Origin: Chlorokybus atmophyticus
Lineage: Eukaryota; Streptophyta; Chlorokybophyceae; Chlorokybales; Chlorokybaceae
DNA: 64,000 bases
Reading direction: 5' to 3'
Assembly: GCA_009103225.1 (NCBI GenBank)
Contig: RHPI01000026.1
Coordinates: forward strand, 147,578 to 211,577
Part shown: piece after piece, positions 33,880 to 48,261 of the stretch
Layout of the letters: each line of letters opens with the position of its first letter
How positions within the stretch are numbered: position 1 is the first letter of the stretch
Notes under the pieces: generated by a model
Databases searched by the model: none
Told to the model about the DNA's origin: nothing
Seen by the model: the letters and a program-made list of their open reading frames with translations, nothing else
Position numbers and translations under genes: made by a program

Positions 33880-36273
33880 TCAACGTGAGCCGTCCAGAAT
33901 GCGTCGTACTGTGTTCACAGACACGTTACCTGCGGAGCTGGCATTAGTCACATGCAAGGGACACACTCGCGCACATGCACCAACTGGCCAATAAGGCTTA
34001 CCCCCGCAGCTAATAACCACAGCGCTTTTGCCTTGCAACTCGTCCTTCAACTTCACTAGTGCGGCCACAGCAACCCCCGCTGCTCCTTCTATCACCTGCA
34101 TCAAAGAGTGTCTGCGCCGGAAGCAAACGCACACTTCTCTGCCTACACACAGAACACAGAACACTTACTTTGCTGTGATACTGAAGCACGACTCGCATCG
34201 CATAAGCTATCTCTTCTTCGTCAACAGTTACCCATCGGTCCACATACCTGCGCAAACAGTCTGAGCAGTAGCAAGTTGAATCTGAGCATGGATAGCAACT
34301 GTACGCACACTGAAACTTGCCTCTGACAGTATAACAAAGTACTGGAATCCGGCTCGATGCCGCCAGCAGTGCCATCCGAAAGTGTGTCTCCGTGTTCCAT
34401 CTCTACAATACGGCCAGCTTCAACAGACCTGCACGCTTGGTGCAAGCACATGTAAGGATGTTGTTCATGCCATTCGGGTTCAGACGCATGCGCTCACCTG
34501 CGCATGCAGTCGCTTGCTGCTGGCAGGCAGCCGACAACCTGTATGCTGGGGTCTACAGACTTCAGCAATGCGCTGATGCCACTTATAAGGCCTCCACCTC
34601 CAACCTATTGGCGTTTGTATGCATTCGCAACCAGCAATGGATGATCACACTCACAAAAAGAAGCCAAGTTAAACATATGTGTTGCTTACCGACACAAATA
34701 CGTAGTCCATCTGCCCGCGGGTCAGCTGCTGAAAAAGCTCGACAGCGATGGTGCCTTGCCCTATCAAGCGATGCCATAACCATACTGCACTTGCAGTGCA
34801 GCTTGCAGCTTTGATTGCTCACGAACCTGCGATGACGCTGTCATCATTGTACCTGTCATGAAAGTCTCCCTGAGTTGTCTGATGCATTCAATATAACAAA
34901 ACTGTAGCCAATCAAACGTACGGTGGCACATAGCACTTGGTCAAGGACTCGGCGTCGCGTCGAGCAGCCATCTCCAACTCTTTAAGAAATTACTCGTGTC
35001 AAGCTTGTCTCGCAGAATGTTGCAGTGCCAAACACGACGAGTACCTGACACCTCCAAGTCAACTTTCAACAGCTCTACACCATACAACCGCAACTTCTCC
35101 TCTTTGCCTGTAACGTAAAGCAAACATGTCATGTGCACGTACCCCTTTGTGTGTGTGGGTGTGCATCGGTGCGTGCGTGTGTCGGCTTGCGCACGCATGC
35201 GCACTCACGCACGCGCACTCACGCACGCACCTGCTTGGATGGTGGTGGGAACGTAAATTGTGCCTTTGACATTGGCTGTAGCTGGTAAGGACTTGAGAGC
35301 GCACGCCACTGCTAGACCATGGTTGCCAGATGACTGCCCAAATCAACATAGGACACTTGTTAGCCGACAGCAGACAGCTAATCAGAGATTGGACACGTAG
35401 CGGAGAGCAATAGTGATAGAAAACGTACGCACGTAACCACGCCGTTAGCCAGCTGCTCAGCGGGAGTGCACAGGAGCTTGTTCACAGCTCCTGCGGATGA
35501 CTACGCGTGAGCCAACATGTCAGTAACACACATGTACAGAGAACGGCAAGTCAGAAACACGCTCACCGCGCAGCTTGAAAGCACCGGTCAGCTGTTCTGA
35601 CTCCCACTTCATAAACACCTACCAGCAGAAAGAGCTGTCTTTGCAGCATCGTATGTGTACTTGCTTGTCTGCAGTCACGCATGTCGATTGCACATAACAA
35701 TCTCACCCTATCCGACAAGGTGCCAACAGCTAGTTTTGCCTTGCGGGCAACGTGGAACGCATGGGTAAGTGCAGCCCAAACTCCAGCCTCACCTTGCAAT
35801 TGCACAGCTTGCTGAGGTAAAGCGACTGCTCGACTGGCGTTTGGTGTACTGCACAAGAGGGTGACTCAGTCAGTGCAACCGTTCGGCAGGCTTAAGTGCT
35901 AGCAAGTCAAAAGGACCGCAACACATCGGAGACACTATGTCCACACGTGTGACGGGACATGAGATCAACATTGCTTGAACGAACTCTGACGAACAGCATC
36001 CCACAGCTGGGCGTGACTATTTTCGCTGTCTCTTTGCGTCTGCGGCGCTGAAGCAGAGGGTCCTGTGTGTACTTTGTTGGGTGCATGCTTGCCAATGCGG
36101 CAACAGTGACGGCACGCGCAAGCACTGCAACCATCATCACCGCGGTTAGGGTATAGGCCCCTACCATACTGCCTGATGCGTGCGGCCGCTTCCCGCACCA
36201 GCCGAGCCATGCCGTCGTCGTCTCCCGTGACAGTCGGCATCGGCCGCCCCGCCGCCTCCGCTGCCGCCTCCAT
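33880..36273 (-). CDS. PLP-dependent serine/threonine ammonia-lyase (threonine dehydratase / serine racemase fold)
   Basis: ATG at 36273 begins MEAAAEAAGRPMPTVTG and leads into VREAAARIRQYG, the usual N-terminal helix. Exons continue with TPVEQSLYLSKLCNCK and then VFMKWESEQLTGAFKLRG, where the Lys in the GAFKLR motif forms the Schiff base with PLP. Next comes NKLLCTPAEQLANGVVT, joined to SSGNHGLAVACALKSLP, the substrate loop. GTIYVPTTIQAGKEEKLRLY, VIAGQGTIAVELFQQLTRGQ and GGGGLISGIAEVCR (glycine-rich phosphate loop) follow. AMRVVLQYHSKVIEGAAGVA and SAVVISCGGNVS end at the stop at 33880. It lacks a C-terminal ACT regulatory domain, so it resembles the catabolic or racemase-type enzymes. Serine versus threonine versus hydroxyaspartate specificity cannot be told. 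Confidence 0.85.
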
Positions 36274-36590
36274 GCCAAGCTGCTGACACTGAGCAGCCTG
36301 TGTTTCTATCCTCAGTGCAAAGATTTTCAACTTGTATAGCAGGCGAACAGTCAGCCGAGTGCGAGCGCAGCTGAGAAGACAGACGCAACGACTACGGCAG
36401 TCAGCTCCGTGTTCAGTTCGTTTTATGTGGTGGCAACAGCCACCCTTCGAAAGCATGACGGAACGGAGTAAGTAGGCAACGCAGTTGCAACATGCAACCT
36501 GCAGACCACTGGCACATGCGTGGACACTTACATGCTGCAGCAAGCAGCATGAAACCATGCAGTATGTGCCTCTGGCTAACTGTAAAGACT

Positions 36591-36630
36591 CAAGGGTGAG
36601 GCCAACGTACGTACGTTGGCCTCACCCTTG
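36591..36630. repeat. 40-bp perfect palindrome without loop
   Basis: CAAGGGTGAGGCCAACGTAC at 36591-36610 is followed directly by its exact reverse complement. A looser extension (ACT...AGT) continues on both sides. It lies about 320 bases upstream of the PLP enzyme start. Confidence 0.9.
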
Positions 36631-37037
36631 TTGAGTTTTTTTGTACGAGGTTCTTGTCGCTTGCACGTGGGAGCAAGCGATGAGGTCCTGCGCTGTGTTC
36701 AAAATTTGCAAATGGTGTATAAGCATAATTGATCAGTGTATACTGGGTAGGCAGCTATGCATGCTAGCATGGCGTTGCATATGCAGTTCATTGTTTCGTG
36801 CTGGCACATGACACGCCAATGCACCATCATGGTCCACAATCACAGCATGCTAGCATGGCGTTGCATATATCACTCGTATATAGAAAATGCAAGTGATAAA
36901 TGCAACAAGCACGACACATGCATGGACATGACACCTAACCATAGCAACACTCACCTCAATCACGACCAACGGGCTAGGCACACGTCATCGTGCTTGCTGT
37001 TGACACTGCTTACCTTGGACGACAACCACTGACAACA

Positions 37038-37153
37038 GCCCGTGTGGGCAGGTAACTGCTTGTACATGTATGCATGTAGAACGGGGCAGCCATTCAGTAG
37101 GTAGAATAGTGAGAGTAGTGAGTTGAGAAACATGGTGGAATAGCCCGGTGGTG
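37038..37153 (-). repeat. Dispersed repeat, inverted copy C
   Basis: On the minus strand it reads CACCACCGGGCTATTCCACC, then a TCAC/CTAC-rich middle, GCCCCGTTCTACATGCATAC, and a TTACCTGCCCACACGGGC end. The block order is the same as in 21136-21233. Confidence 0.65.
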
Positions 37154-38106
37154 TTCTTGGTGTTGCTTGTCTATGTGCTAACTACTGCATGGCATGTCAT
37201 TCAGCACAGTGTCTATGCCTAACAGCGCTGCACACTCTCTACCACTACCTACTTCACCATCCTGGAGCGGGGGGCGGCAGTCGTTGCGGCAGTACCAGGC
37301 TGGGGCCCGGTCCAGACGGCGGCGCCAACGGCGGAAGCGGACGCTGTGCTGGCGGCTGCGGCAGTGTAGTTGTGTAGGCGTGCTTGCATGCCGCTGGCAT
37401 GCGTGTGAGTATGCTTGTGCAGTGATAGGCAGGGTTGACAGTACGTAGCTTGGTGTGACGATGTCGCTGTTAGTGTAAGACACTTCACCACTCTACTGCC
37501 CAAGTGTGTGCGCTGCTCAAGTCCCACACAGTCCTGTAGCAGGTGCCACGTGCTAGGTCACATGATGCATGTAGCTGAAGTACGCACGAGCATGCACAAC
37601 TGGAAGCACATGCACCTAGCTGTTACAAAGGCGGATTGGCTTTCCAAGCTAACATGCAGCTCACAACGCAGCACAACACATATATTTTTGGAACTGCAGA
37701 TGACAATGCGCTGTAGCAATAGGCAGTGGTGTAGGCCAACAGGGCCCTAGGGTACATGCCATTGAGCAGGTTGGTGCATACAGCACATAGAGGAAGTACA
37801 CAAACAAGTACAGATCACACGGCACAAGAAGGGGAGGGAGGGGGGGTAGGGAGGGGCACAGGCAGCGAGCAGGCTATGAGCGCTTGATGCACTCCATACT
37901 CCACCACAGGTGATTGTGACGTGCTTGAGAGCTCACAAAAACAAAACGCAATGCTAACGAATTAACGAACCCGGTTGCAAGCAGAGGTTGCCGGCCTGCA
38001 CCCGACACACCCGCAAGCGATGCCGATGCCTTGCTGGCACAGGCCCGTACGGCTATGCGATGCGTCTGAGAAGGCGTGCTGGTTGATATTGTGCCGCAAA
38101 TTGATG

Positions 38107-38111
<5 letters not shown>

Positions 38112-38139
<28 letters not shown>
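38112..38139. repeat. GA microsatellite
   Basis: About 14 uninterrupted GA units. Confidence 0.95.
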
Positions 38140-38550
38140 CCACGAGGGGATTGGCACTACATCAAAAGCATTGGCAGTGCATACAACATTGATAAGGATT
38201 AGACATAGCAAAGAACTTGCGTCACTTCTTTTCTCTTAACATTAACAGACAAAGTAATATGGAGACTGCATGCAACGAGATGCTTGCATGCGAAGCTGCC
38301 TACCCAGTACACATGACAAAGTGACACGCGCAGCCTCCGTGTTCAAGACTGTTTCACCTCTACTGCACTGCAGCACAGAGGCAGTACTGCTGTATATGCA
38401 CAACACAGCTATAGAGACAACTGATGTAGCGACGTTCTGTGCAAAGACTCTTTATAAACAGCGCTGTGGACAAGTGCCCCACAACGTGACGGTTAGTGCT
38501 CTTGTGCCCTGCCAGACCCCTCAACTCGATGTGCTGCTGTGCATCGCGTG

Positions 38551-40937
<2,387 letters not shown>

Positions 40938-41356
40938 GGCTGCTGACCACCAGACCAAACCGGCAAGGGAGGAACCTTAACACGCCGCACCGTGGCCCAG
41001 CACAAGCAACGGCCTGGAGCCCCGCAATGCTCTCAACAAGCCACCTGCAGCCCACGCCTGTAGCTAGCAACAAATCAGCTCTAACCCGCTGCACGCGAAG
41101 CCTCACACCTCAGCGTCGCCACCGCCAGCAACGCCGCGACCTAACTCGCCGCCGCCGCCGCCGCCACCGCCGTCGCCAGCAGTGCTTACCTGAATTTGAC
41201 AGGGCGTCAATGGTTTAGGCGCCACAAATCTGCTACTGCTTGAACGCGGAAGCGGGAAAGCGGCTATCGGTTTGGCTTTGGGCAGGATCCGAGTAGCCTG
41301 CGTGTTGTGCTTCTACACAGTCAAGTCGCTTGTAAGCCGCTGTGCGTTCTCGCTAA

Positions 41357-42470
41357 TGGCTGATCGATCGGCTGCTTGCCGAGATGATTCCGGGTTCCGC
41401 GCCACGTGTCGTGATCGGGTGCGTTACCAGTGAGTCAGTGCAGCATGACATGCATGTGCCGCGTCGATTATTGGCACGCAGTTGTTGCTGTTTTTGGGAA
41501 AGGAGTAGGACGAGAGACAGCCAGGATATAAGGACTGGTGCGTTCACCCGTGGCACAACCATGGCTAAAGACACATTATACTGCAATGATTGTAGCACAC
41601 ATGCATAATGGTTTGCAGCATGCAACAACTTCGTGACTGATTTATATCTTACGTAATCAACACATGCATGCGCAGGCTTGTCAAGCAGTTGTAGTTGTAG
41701 CGTCCAGAACATTGTGTCTTGCTTGCATTTGCACCAATGCATGATAATTTTATTTCGCTACGCTATATAACATATTTGCTTGATGCTTGAAGTGCGCATC
41801 CATTATCAGCAACACTTACAATGTGTTTACATATACCGTAGTGCAGCAGAAAGCAATAAAACGAGCTGAACGCTTTATAAAAAGTTTATTATACCGACAA
41901 AAAATATGCGATCAGATGGTTTTTAATTGGTTAGGATAATTGGGCGCGGTTTTAATGATATATAAACTGACTTATTTGCCACTACTTTTAATGAATTCAA
42001 CGGCATTACCGTATATGATACCGTATATGATGAGAAATGATTAATGTGGTTGTTGTGCATGATGCTGCGCATACGTTGTATGAGACAGAGCGGCGCTCTG
42101 GCGCCATTACAGTCATTGTTGCACACTTTTGATAATTGGCATTGTGCGGCGATGAGATCTTATGTGAGCTATCTTGCAAGCTGTCAATTTTTGCGCCTTT
42201 GTAGAGGCTGCCTCTTACTAACCCAACATGCTGCTGTCATGTACGTATGCTTGCAGCCGAACTGGCTTGTGGGCTTCATGTATTTTCTTGGAGATCTTGC
42301 CGAAGTACATCTCCAAAGGCAATTGCGTGTAAGTGCGTGCGCACATGTTTTCCGTATGCGTGCACGCGTATGTGCATGCCGCTGCCACTCACGTGGTCGT
42401 CATGGCACAGTTAACTCTCGCAAATCTGAGCGGATTTAGCAACAGCACAACAGCAAGCCCCCCCCCCCCC
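41357..42470. other. Uncertain exons and an AT-rich stretch
   Basis: A possible + first exon begins at 41357 (MADRSAACRDDSGFRATCRD) with a GTGAG-like donor near 41430. About 41750-42060 is distinctly AT-rich compared with the neighbours. A 70-base segment at 42257-42327 has good + splice sites (TTGCAG acceptor, GTAAGT donor) but is open in several frames of both strands. I cannot assemble a gene with confidence. Confidence 0.3.
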
Positions 42471-42557
42471 CCCCNNNNNNNNNNNNNNNNNNNNNNNNNN
42501 NNNNNNNNNNNNNNNNNNNNNNNNNNNNNNNNNNNNNNCCCCCCCCCCCCCCCCCCC
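42455..42557. repeat. Poly-C tracts flanking a 64-base assembly gap
   Basis: Runs of C of about 20 and 19 bases surround the N run at 42475-42538, so the gap is likely a long homopolymer. Confidence 0.9.
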
Positions 42558-44202
42558 TTTCTACCTCATTAACTGCATAGATTAACGCACGGTATGTAGG
42601 TTGGTAGGTTGGTGCCGGCAAGAGGTGAGTTTGTGATTGCTTTCGGGTGGTTGTTCACACACACATTTGTCAGGCGTGCACACATGTGGATGTGCATGCT
42701 TGCTTACACATACACGCGCATGCACACTGCACGCAACACTATGTGCACTCATACAGACACCTGGTCATCAACACCAACACTCATACTCACTTGCACACAC
42801 GTGTATACGCACACGCGCATGTGCACAAGTGCCAGCATGCTCTCTCTCTCTCTCTCTCTCTAAGCAGGCAGCGGGCAAGGACGGCTGCGACCAGCACCGA
42901 TGACGCCAGCGCCCTTCCCTGCACGCCCCTTCGACATGGGGCTCCAGCCAGGCGTGCACAGTCAGTCAGTGAGTCAGCCAGTCATTGCGCATGCCTGCGT
43001 GTGTGCATGCATGCATTGTCCTCTTTGTGCTATGTAACTCTTTGTTTGGGGCAAGTTCATGCCAGCCTGCCCCCCCTCGATCTGTCTTGCTCTTCTCTCA
43101 CGCTGTTAGTGCTTGGCCCGCGGCAAGCATGCAGCGGTGGCAAGCTCCTGAAATGCACCGCCTGTGAGTGTGCGCCGGGGAGCGCAATCCCACTTTCAGG
43201 TGTGCAGCTCGGCTCTGTGTGAGCGGCTGGTGGCTGCTCTGCTCCGTGCATGTGAGTGTGTTTGTTGTGTGTTGGTTGTATGTTGGTGGGAATGTGTACA
43301 TGTGCGCGTTCGCGCGTGTGTGTGCCCCCCCCCCACACCCTGGCAGACAAGATGGTGGTCAGCGGCGGACCCAGCACGCAAGCTGGCACCGTTCATTGGC
43401 GACACTGATTGATACTGGCCGAGGTTAGTCTGTGAGCGCACCCGGTCGTGTGCGCCCGTGCAGGCAAATATACACATATTCAAACTTCCAACTGCATGTG
43501 CACGCAGACTTGCGTTGGTGGGTGCACATGCAAACATCCGCGATTGCACACATGTACAAGCACATGTACGTGCATGCAGGCACGTACACGTGCACACACA
43601 TCTTCATGCACACACATGCGCACACAGTAGCTGATCATGCATGCGCGCTATCAGCGTTTGCTGTGCAGTAGCACATGCAAGACTGGGTGTGGTAGGTTTG
43701 TGGCCTGAGTGAGGGTACGGGTGTTATCACTGTGTATGTAAAGTAGGTAGCTGTGGGCATTGAGCTCTATCATGATGCTACGTTGCAGTCAGGGTGTGGG
43801 TGTGATTCTTGTAGGGTAGTAGCTGTGAGGATCCTGTAAAGTATTCGCATCGAATGCATTGTGAGATGTCATATGTGATCTGTGGTCATTTGATTTGCAC
43901 GATGTGATGTGATTGCCGTATTCTGCTTGGCTACACAAAGCGTTGGAAATGTACTTTTGTTATTGTGTGTTGTGATCATCAATGATTGAGCGTGTTGTGG
44001 TGTGTTGTTGCTGTGCGACGATGATGGGTGGCAGTGGTGCATGGTGACATATGCTCATGTGCTATGTGGCCCCTTTCAAGTCACAAACTGTGCAATACAT
44101 ACTGACACATGCATTACCTTCGCAGGCACCCCAATGCTCGTGCACATTTGCTCTATGTCATGACACTCCAACACGAGCACGTACACAAAGATATTCAGGA
44201 CA
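42558..44202. other. CA/TG-rich region with possible upstream exons
   Basis: Contains a CT microsatellite (42840-42860) and extended CA/GT alternation (42650-42830, 43480-43630). A Cys-rich segment (GGKLLKCTACECAPGSAIPL, about 43127-43199) sits between an AG and a GTGTGC. It could be an exon of the secreted-protein gene that follows. Confidence 0.35.
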
Positions 44203-47200
44203 ATGCACAAGTGGTACACACGCATACTATGTGTTGTTGGAGTGATACAAGCAGGCGGCATGAACTGCAAAGTGGCGCCGCGCTGGACAGTCACGGTACA
44301 ACCGGTTAACGCCGGTCAGTTTACTGAAGGTGCGGCGACGCAGTCGACCATTGCATCGGCGACCGAGTCAGCGCAGAGATTATACGTTACTGGGACCCGT
44401 GGTGTGCACGGGTCGCACACACTAGTAACCATCACATACTCAGCTGAGGTGCAGCAGCAGGGACTGGCGCGGATGGCAGGTGCGGCACCTGCCGTCGGCG
44501 AGAGGCCATTGGCTACGCAACTGTACTGCATTCCTGATCGGGGGGGGCTGACACAGACGCCATCATTCAGTGTGGGAGGCCAATGCAGCACAGCCGAGAG
44601 AGAGGAGAGCTGGCTTTTTCACATCGGCTGCCCAAGACTTGACCTGACCCCGTGCTTGCCATGATTAACACAGTGGTATCGGTCCGCAGCATTTGCTTGC
44701 TCAGCCGTGAAGGTATCTAAACTGCAGCAGGCATGGCACCACTTTCAGTCTCATCTCATCTTCTCTCTCGCCCAGCTGAAGTGTGGCCGCCTGGGCGGCC
44801 TTGCCCAAGGTGTGCTGCATCTCTGGCTCTCGTGCAGTCCATGCATGTCACCATGAGTGCGTGCGTACTTGCATGCTGTGTATGAGCGCAATTGCTGTCA
44901 ACAAGCAACATCTGCTCCCAAGGTGCATTACTGGACTCTTCTGTGTGCTACTAACGATTGACAGTACGGTTGCTCTCTCTGACTTTGTGTACCTGCGCTT
45001 ATTTAGCCAGAAGCACGATGAAGCCAAGCAGAGCTTCAGCGACAGCGGTACCCTAGAGGTGGCTTGTTGTCGTTATTGTGCCACGCATGCTGCCACAGCC
45101 CAAGCCCTCGATACGCGTGTCCACTACAGCTTCATGTCCTGGCGCAAAGACACCAGCGCTGACGCTGGCCCCTACGACGTCATTATCACTGTTACCCAGA
45201 TATGTACTACAACTGGTTGCGTGAACGTGCCGCCTACACACACGATATCCTTACATAGTTGTGCTTTTTCCCCAGAGGTTAATCTGGTTCTACAGCTCGC
45301 CGCCCTTCATAGGTGACACCCTTCCCTTTCCTCCCCAGCTCTACTTTGGTGACGGCGCTCAACTGCTAGAGGCAACCATCGCGGAATACGTCGTTGCTCT
45401 CAACCCAATAGAAGGCCGAGCTCAGGTCAAACACGTTCACGCACTCGCACGCGCGCTCATACACATGCCCACCCATGCATCCGCATGCGCACACACTGTG
45501 CAACCGTGCATGCACGCTTCAGACTGATATGCAACTCGTGTGGCAGATTGCCAAGAGGTACAGCGGGCCGGGCCCGTATATGGTGTCCATTGACGACTGT
45601 TGCCGGACACGCGACTCAATCAACGCCGGGAGCAGCGACTACCTCGTGCAGATCGTAATCAATATGAGCAACAACAGCACCGGTGGCGTGGTCTCCTCCC
45701 TGCCGCCCATCATCCAGGTGGCCGGCCCCGGGCAGGACAACACCATCCAGCTCCCGGTTCTGGACCCAGACCTGGACTCGTTTACGTGCCGGCGTGCCAC
45801 AAAAGTCGAGTGGCTCATACCTGCCATCCCGAGCGCGATAGACACGCTCACAGCAAACCCTCATGTGCGCTCACGTGGCGCACACACCAAACTTCCTGGG
45901 GGGACATGTACACCGTGCAGGTGATAATCGTGGAGCGCCACGCCGGCAACGACCCCGCCATCCACGCATTGGACTTCACTGTGCAGATTGTTTCTGCTGC
46001 TGCGCAGCTACCCGCATGCAACTTCAACGACCCGCTCCCCCTGCAGTGCACGCTTGAAGCCACGGGAGTCCAGTGCAACGTCCCGGTGGCTGATGTCCTC
46101 ACCCTCGGCATGACCGTCAAGGCCGACGCATAAATTACTCCTCTCTACTACTCTCTCACGCCTTCCCCGGACGGCGCCTTCGACATCGCCCCCCCCGCGG
46201 GTGTTGCGGTGACTTCACCACTCCATACCACGGCCATATTCACCCCCTCAGCCACCGATAGAGGGCGTGTACTCACCGTGCAGGAGACCTTGCAGCGCGG
46301 CTCGGGGCCTAGTGATTTTGGTCCCGCCTGCACCGTCTCCTTCACAGTCATTGTCCAAGGTGTGCACGTGTGTGGACACGTGTCGTGCTTAGCACAAGTT
46401 GTGTGTTGTGTCTTTTCGTGCTGTGTCTGGACGTCTTAACATCCTTTGTGCAGAGTTCTGTTTCGGCAAGCCAGATGGGACGCCTTGCCAGCAGCGCCCG
46501 GATGGCGTGTGTCGCGCCGGAGTTTGTGGGGTGCGTTTGTAGTCACCAGCAGTGTTGTCATGTCTAGCACTGGTGAGGCTGCAATTGACTCGTGCCTGTC
46601 CTTGTGCTCACTCAGCCACCGCCGCCATCACCACCCCCACCGCCATCACCGCCCCCGCCCCAACCTCCACCGTCATCACCCCACCCATCACCCCCCCCGC
46701 CACCACCCCCNCTCCCCCGCCATCGCCATCGCCTCCCCCGCCGTCACCACCCGGTAAGTGGATGGTTTTGCAGCAATGTGTATGCATGCATGTGGGACTG
46801 CATGCCACTTCAAGGCTTGCCAGCGTGAACTAACTCTTTGACTGTGTGCAAACAGTATGCATGCTCAAACCTTGCGGCCCCTATGGCCGTTGCCAGCCTG
46901 TGACTGACGGCTATCGCTGCATCTGCCAACACGGGTTTTACGAACAGGTGCGTTGACTTTGCCGTTCCCGTCAATGTGGATGCTGCCATACGTGCGTGCG
47001 TGTGTACACATACATAGCGCGGGCGTGAGTGCATGTATGCGTGAGTGCCTGCCCGCATCTTGGTCTCATTTCTTGGGCCGCTACTTTTACAGAAGCGTCT
47101 CGACGGCACCAAGGTGTGCGAGTCCTTCTGCTCCAAGCCGGTGTCCATAGGGCTGTGGAAGACTCCCCCGCTGCACCGCAATAAGCGGATCAACCGCGTC

Positions 47201-47491
47201 CCCGACGCCTACACCTGCTGCCACAAGTGCAAGACCAACCTCGCCTGCAAGTACTGGGCATACAACACCGGTGACGGTCGCCACAATAACGTGTGTATCA
47301 TGTATCGGATGCAACAGCACACACGCAGCACGCGTATGCACGCACATAAGCATGTATGCGTGTGTTACATCTACTGCTGACTGCAGGTGTGCAAGCTCTT
47401 TGGTTGGGGCAATGATGCCAACACGTGTTATGGCAACGCTCAGCTACACACCAGCAACAACGCATGGGTCGCTGGCAAGCTGTGCAACTAG
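44203..47491 (+). CDS. Secreted modular protein: beta-sandwich region, Ser/Pro-rich linker, EGF-like and PAN-like domains
   Basis: Many short exons. The N-terminal part has a hydrophobic stretch (ILCVVGVIQA) that could be a signal peptide. Next come beta-rich exons: RYSGPGPYMVSIDDCCRT, then SDYLVQIVINMSN and PPIIQVAGPGQDNTIQLPVL, running on to DPDLDSFTCRRATKVEW. This resembles cadherin-like or PKD-like extracellular repeats. A Cys-rich exon (EFCFGKPDGTPCQQRPDGVC) precedes a (SPPPP)n linker of the kind found in algal wall glycoproteins (about 46610-46752, with one N). Then follow an EGF-like exon (CMLKPCGPYGRCQPVTDGYR, CICQHGFY) and a PAN/apple-like Cys-rich exon (YTCCHKCKTNLACKYWAY). It ends WVAGKLCN at about 47491. 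The location is probably cell wall or surface. The start and some introns are uncertain. Confidence 0.62.
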
Positions 47492-48261
47492 CAATACACC
47501 CACTCTGTCCAACCGACCTCTGTGCAAGCTGCAACTAGCGGATACACGCTTGGCAGCTGATGGAAGAATGTGTATTGCAGTAATATCTAACGCAATCAGC
47601 TTAGATTATGCGTGTAGCTCGGCTATGATGGGTGATGAGCCGGAAGCTTGTGAGTGGAATATAGAAATGTGTGATGACATTTGCAAAGTGGCTTTGGGAT
47701 GCTTGCATGCACGGTGTGTTAATTGGTTTTGTATAAACAGCAGTCGCAACACCAGTCGCTGAAGCAGAGGCTGCTGACAACACATCAGCCATGTATTTAC
47801 GCAAGCGGCTGTAAGCACATGCATGCAGTGACACACTCGGCAATGATCGACCTCACGGTGTGTGCATGTACTGTTGGCACCCACTGTCAGTTGTTACATG
47901 TACTACTCCGCAAGGACAGCAGAAAAAACTTGCCATCTTTGTAGCTCGCAGGTGTGGTCTTGCTGGTTGTATTGTGCTGCTACCTCTCTCCTTGATCATC
48001 TGCGTATCTTGTAACAGTACAGTGCTGTAGCACATGTGATCACTGATAACAACACGGCTCAATACCGTATATCAGAGTCTGTTGACTCCGCGAGCTAGTG
48101 CCAACATTGTTATTGCGGTAGTTCTGAAAACCACAAGATAGCAAGATGCGGCAGTGTGCCGCCATCTAATGTTGACACACTGCCCTCCCTGCCCATCCCA
48201 GGGCGCAATGTGAGCCATGACCAGCAATAACACAACAGTAACCACACTACCATGCAGCATA
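47492..48261. other. Convergent spacer, no gene supported
   Basis: Only short open frames without motifs. Confidence 0.5.

Larger units (their letters stand above)
36274..38550. other. Intergenic region with palindrome and repeats
   Basis: No gene supported. It contains a 40-bp perfect palindrome (36591-36630), a direct repeat around GCATGCTAGCATGGCGTTGC (36758 and 36845), an inverted dispersed-repeat copy (37038-37153) and a GA microsatellite (38112-38139). Confidence 0.5.

Noticed and set aside
35059-35240. Possible Z-DNA or CRISPR-like repeats in CGCACTCACGCACG DNA
   Set aside because: Irregular CA/CG microsatellite in an intron; no spacer-repeat regularity.
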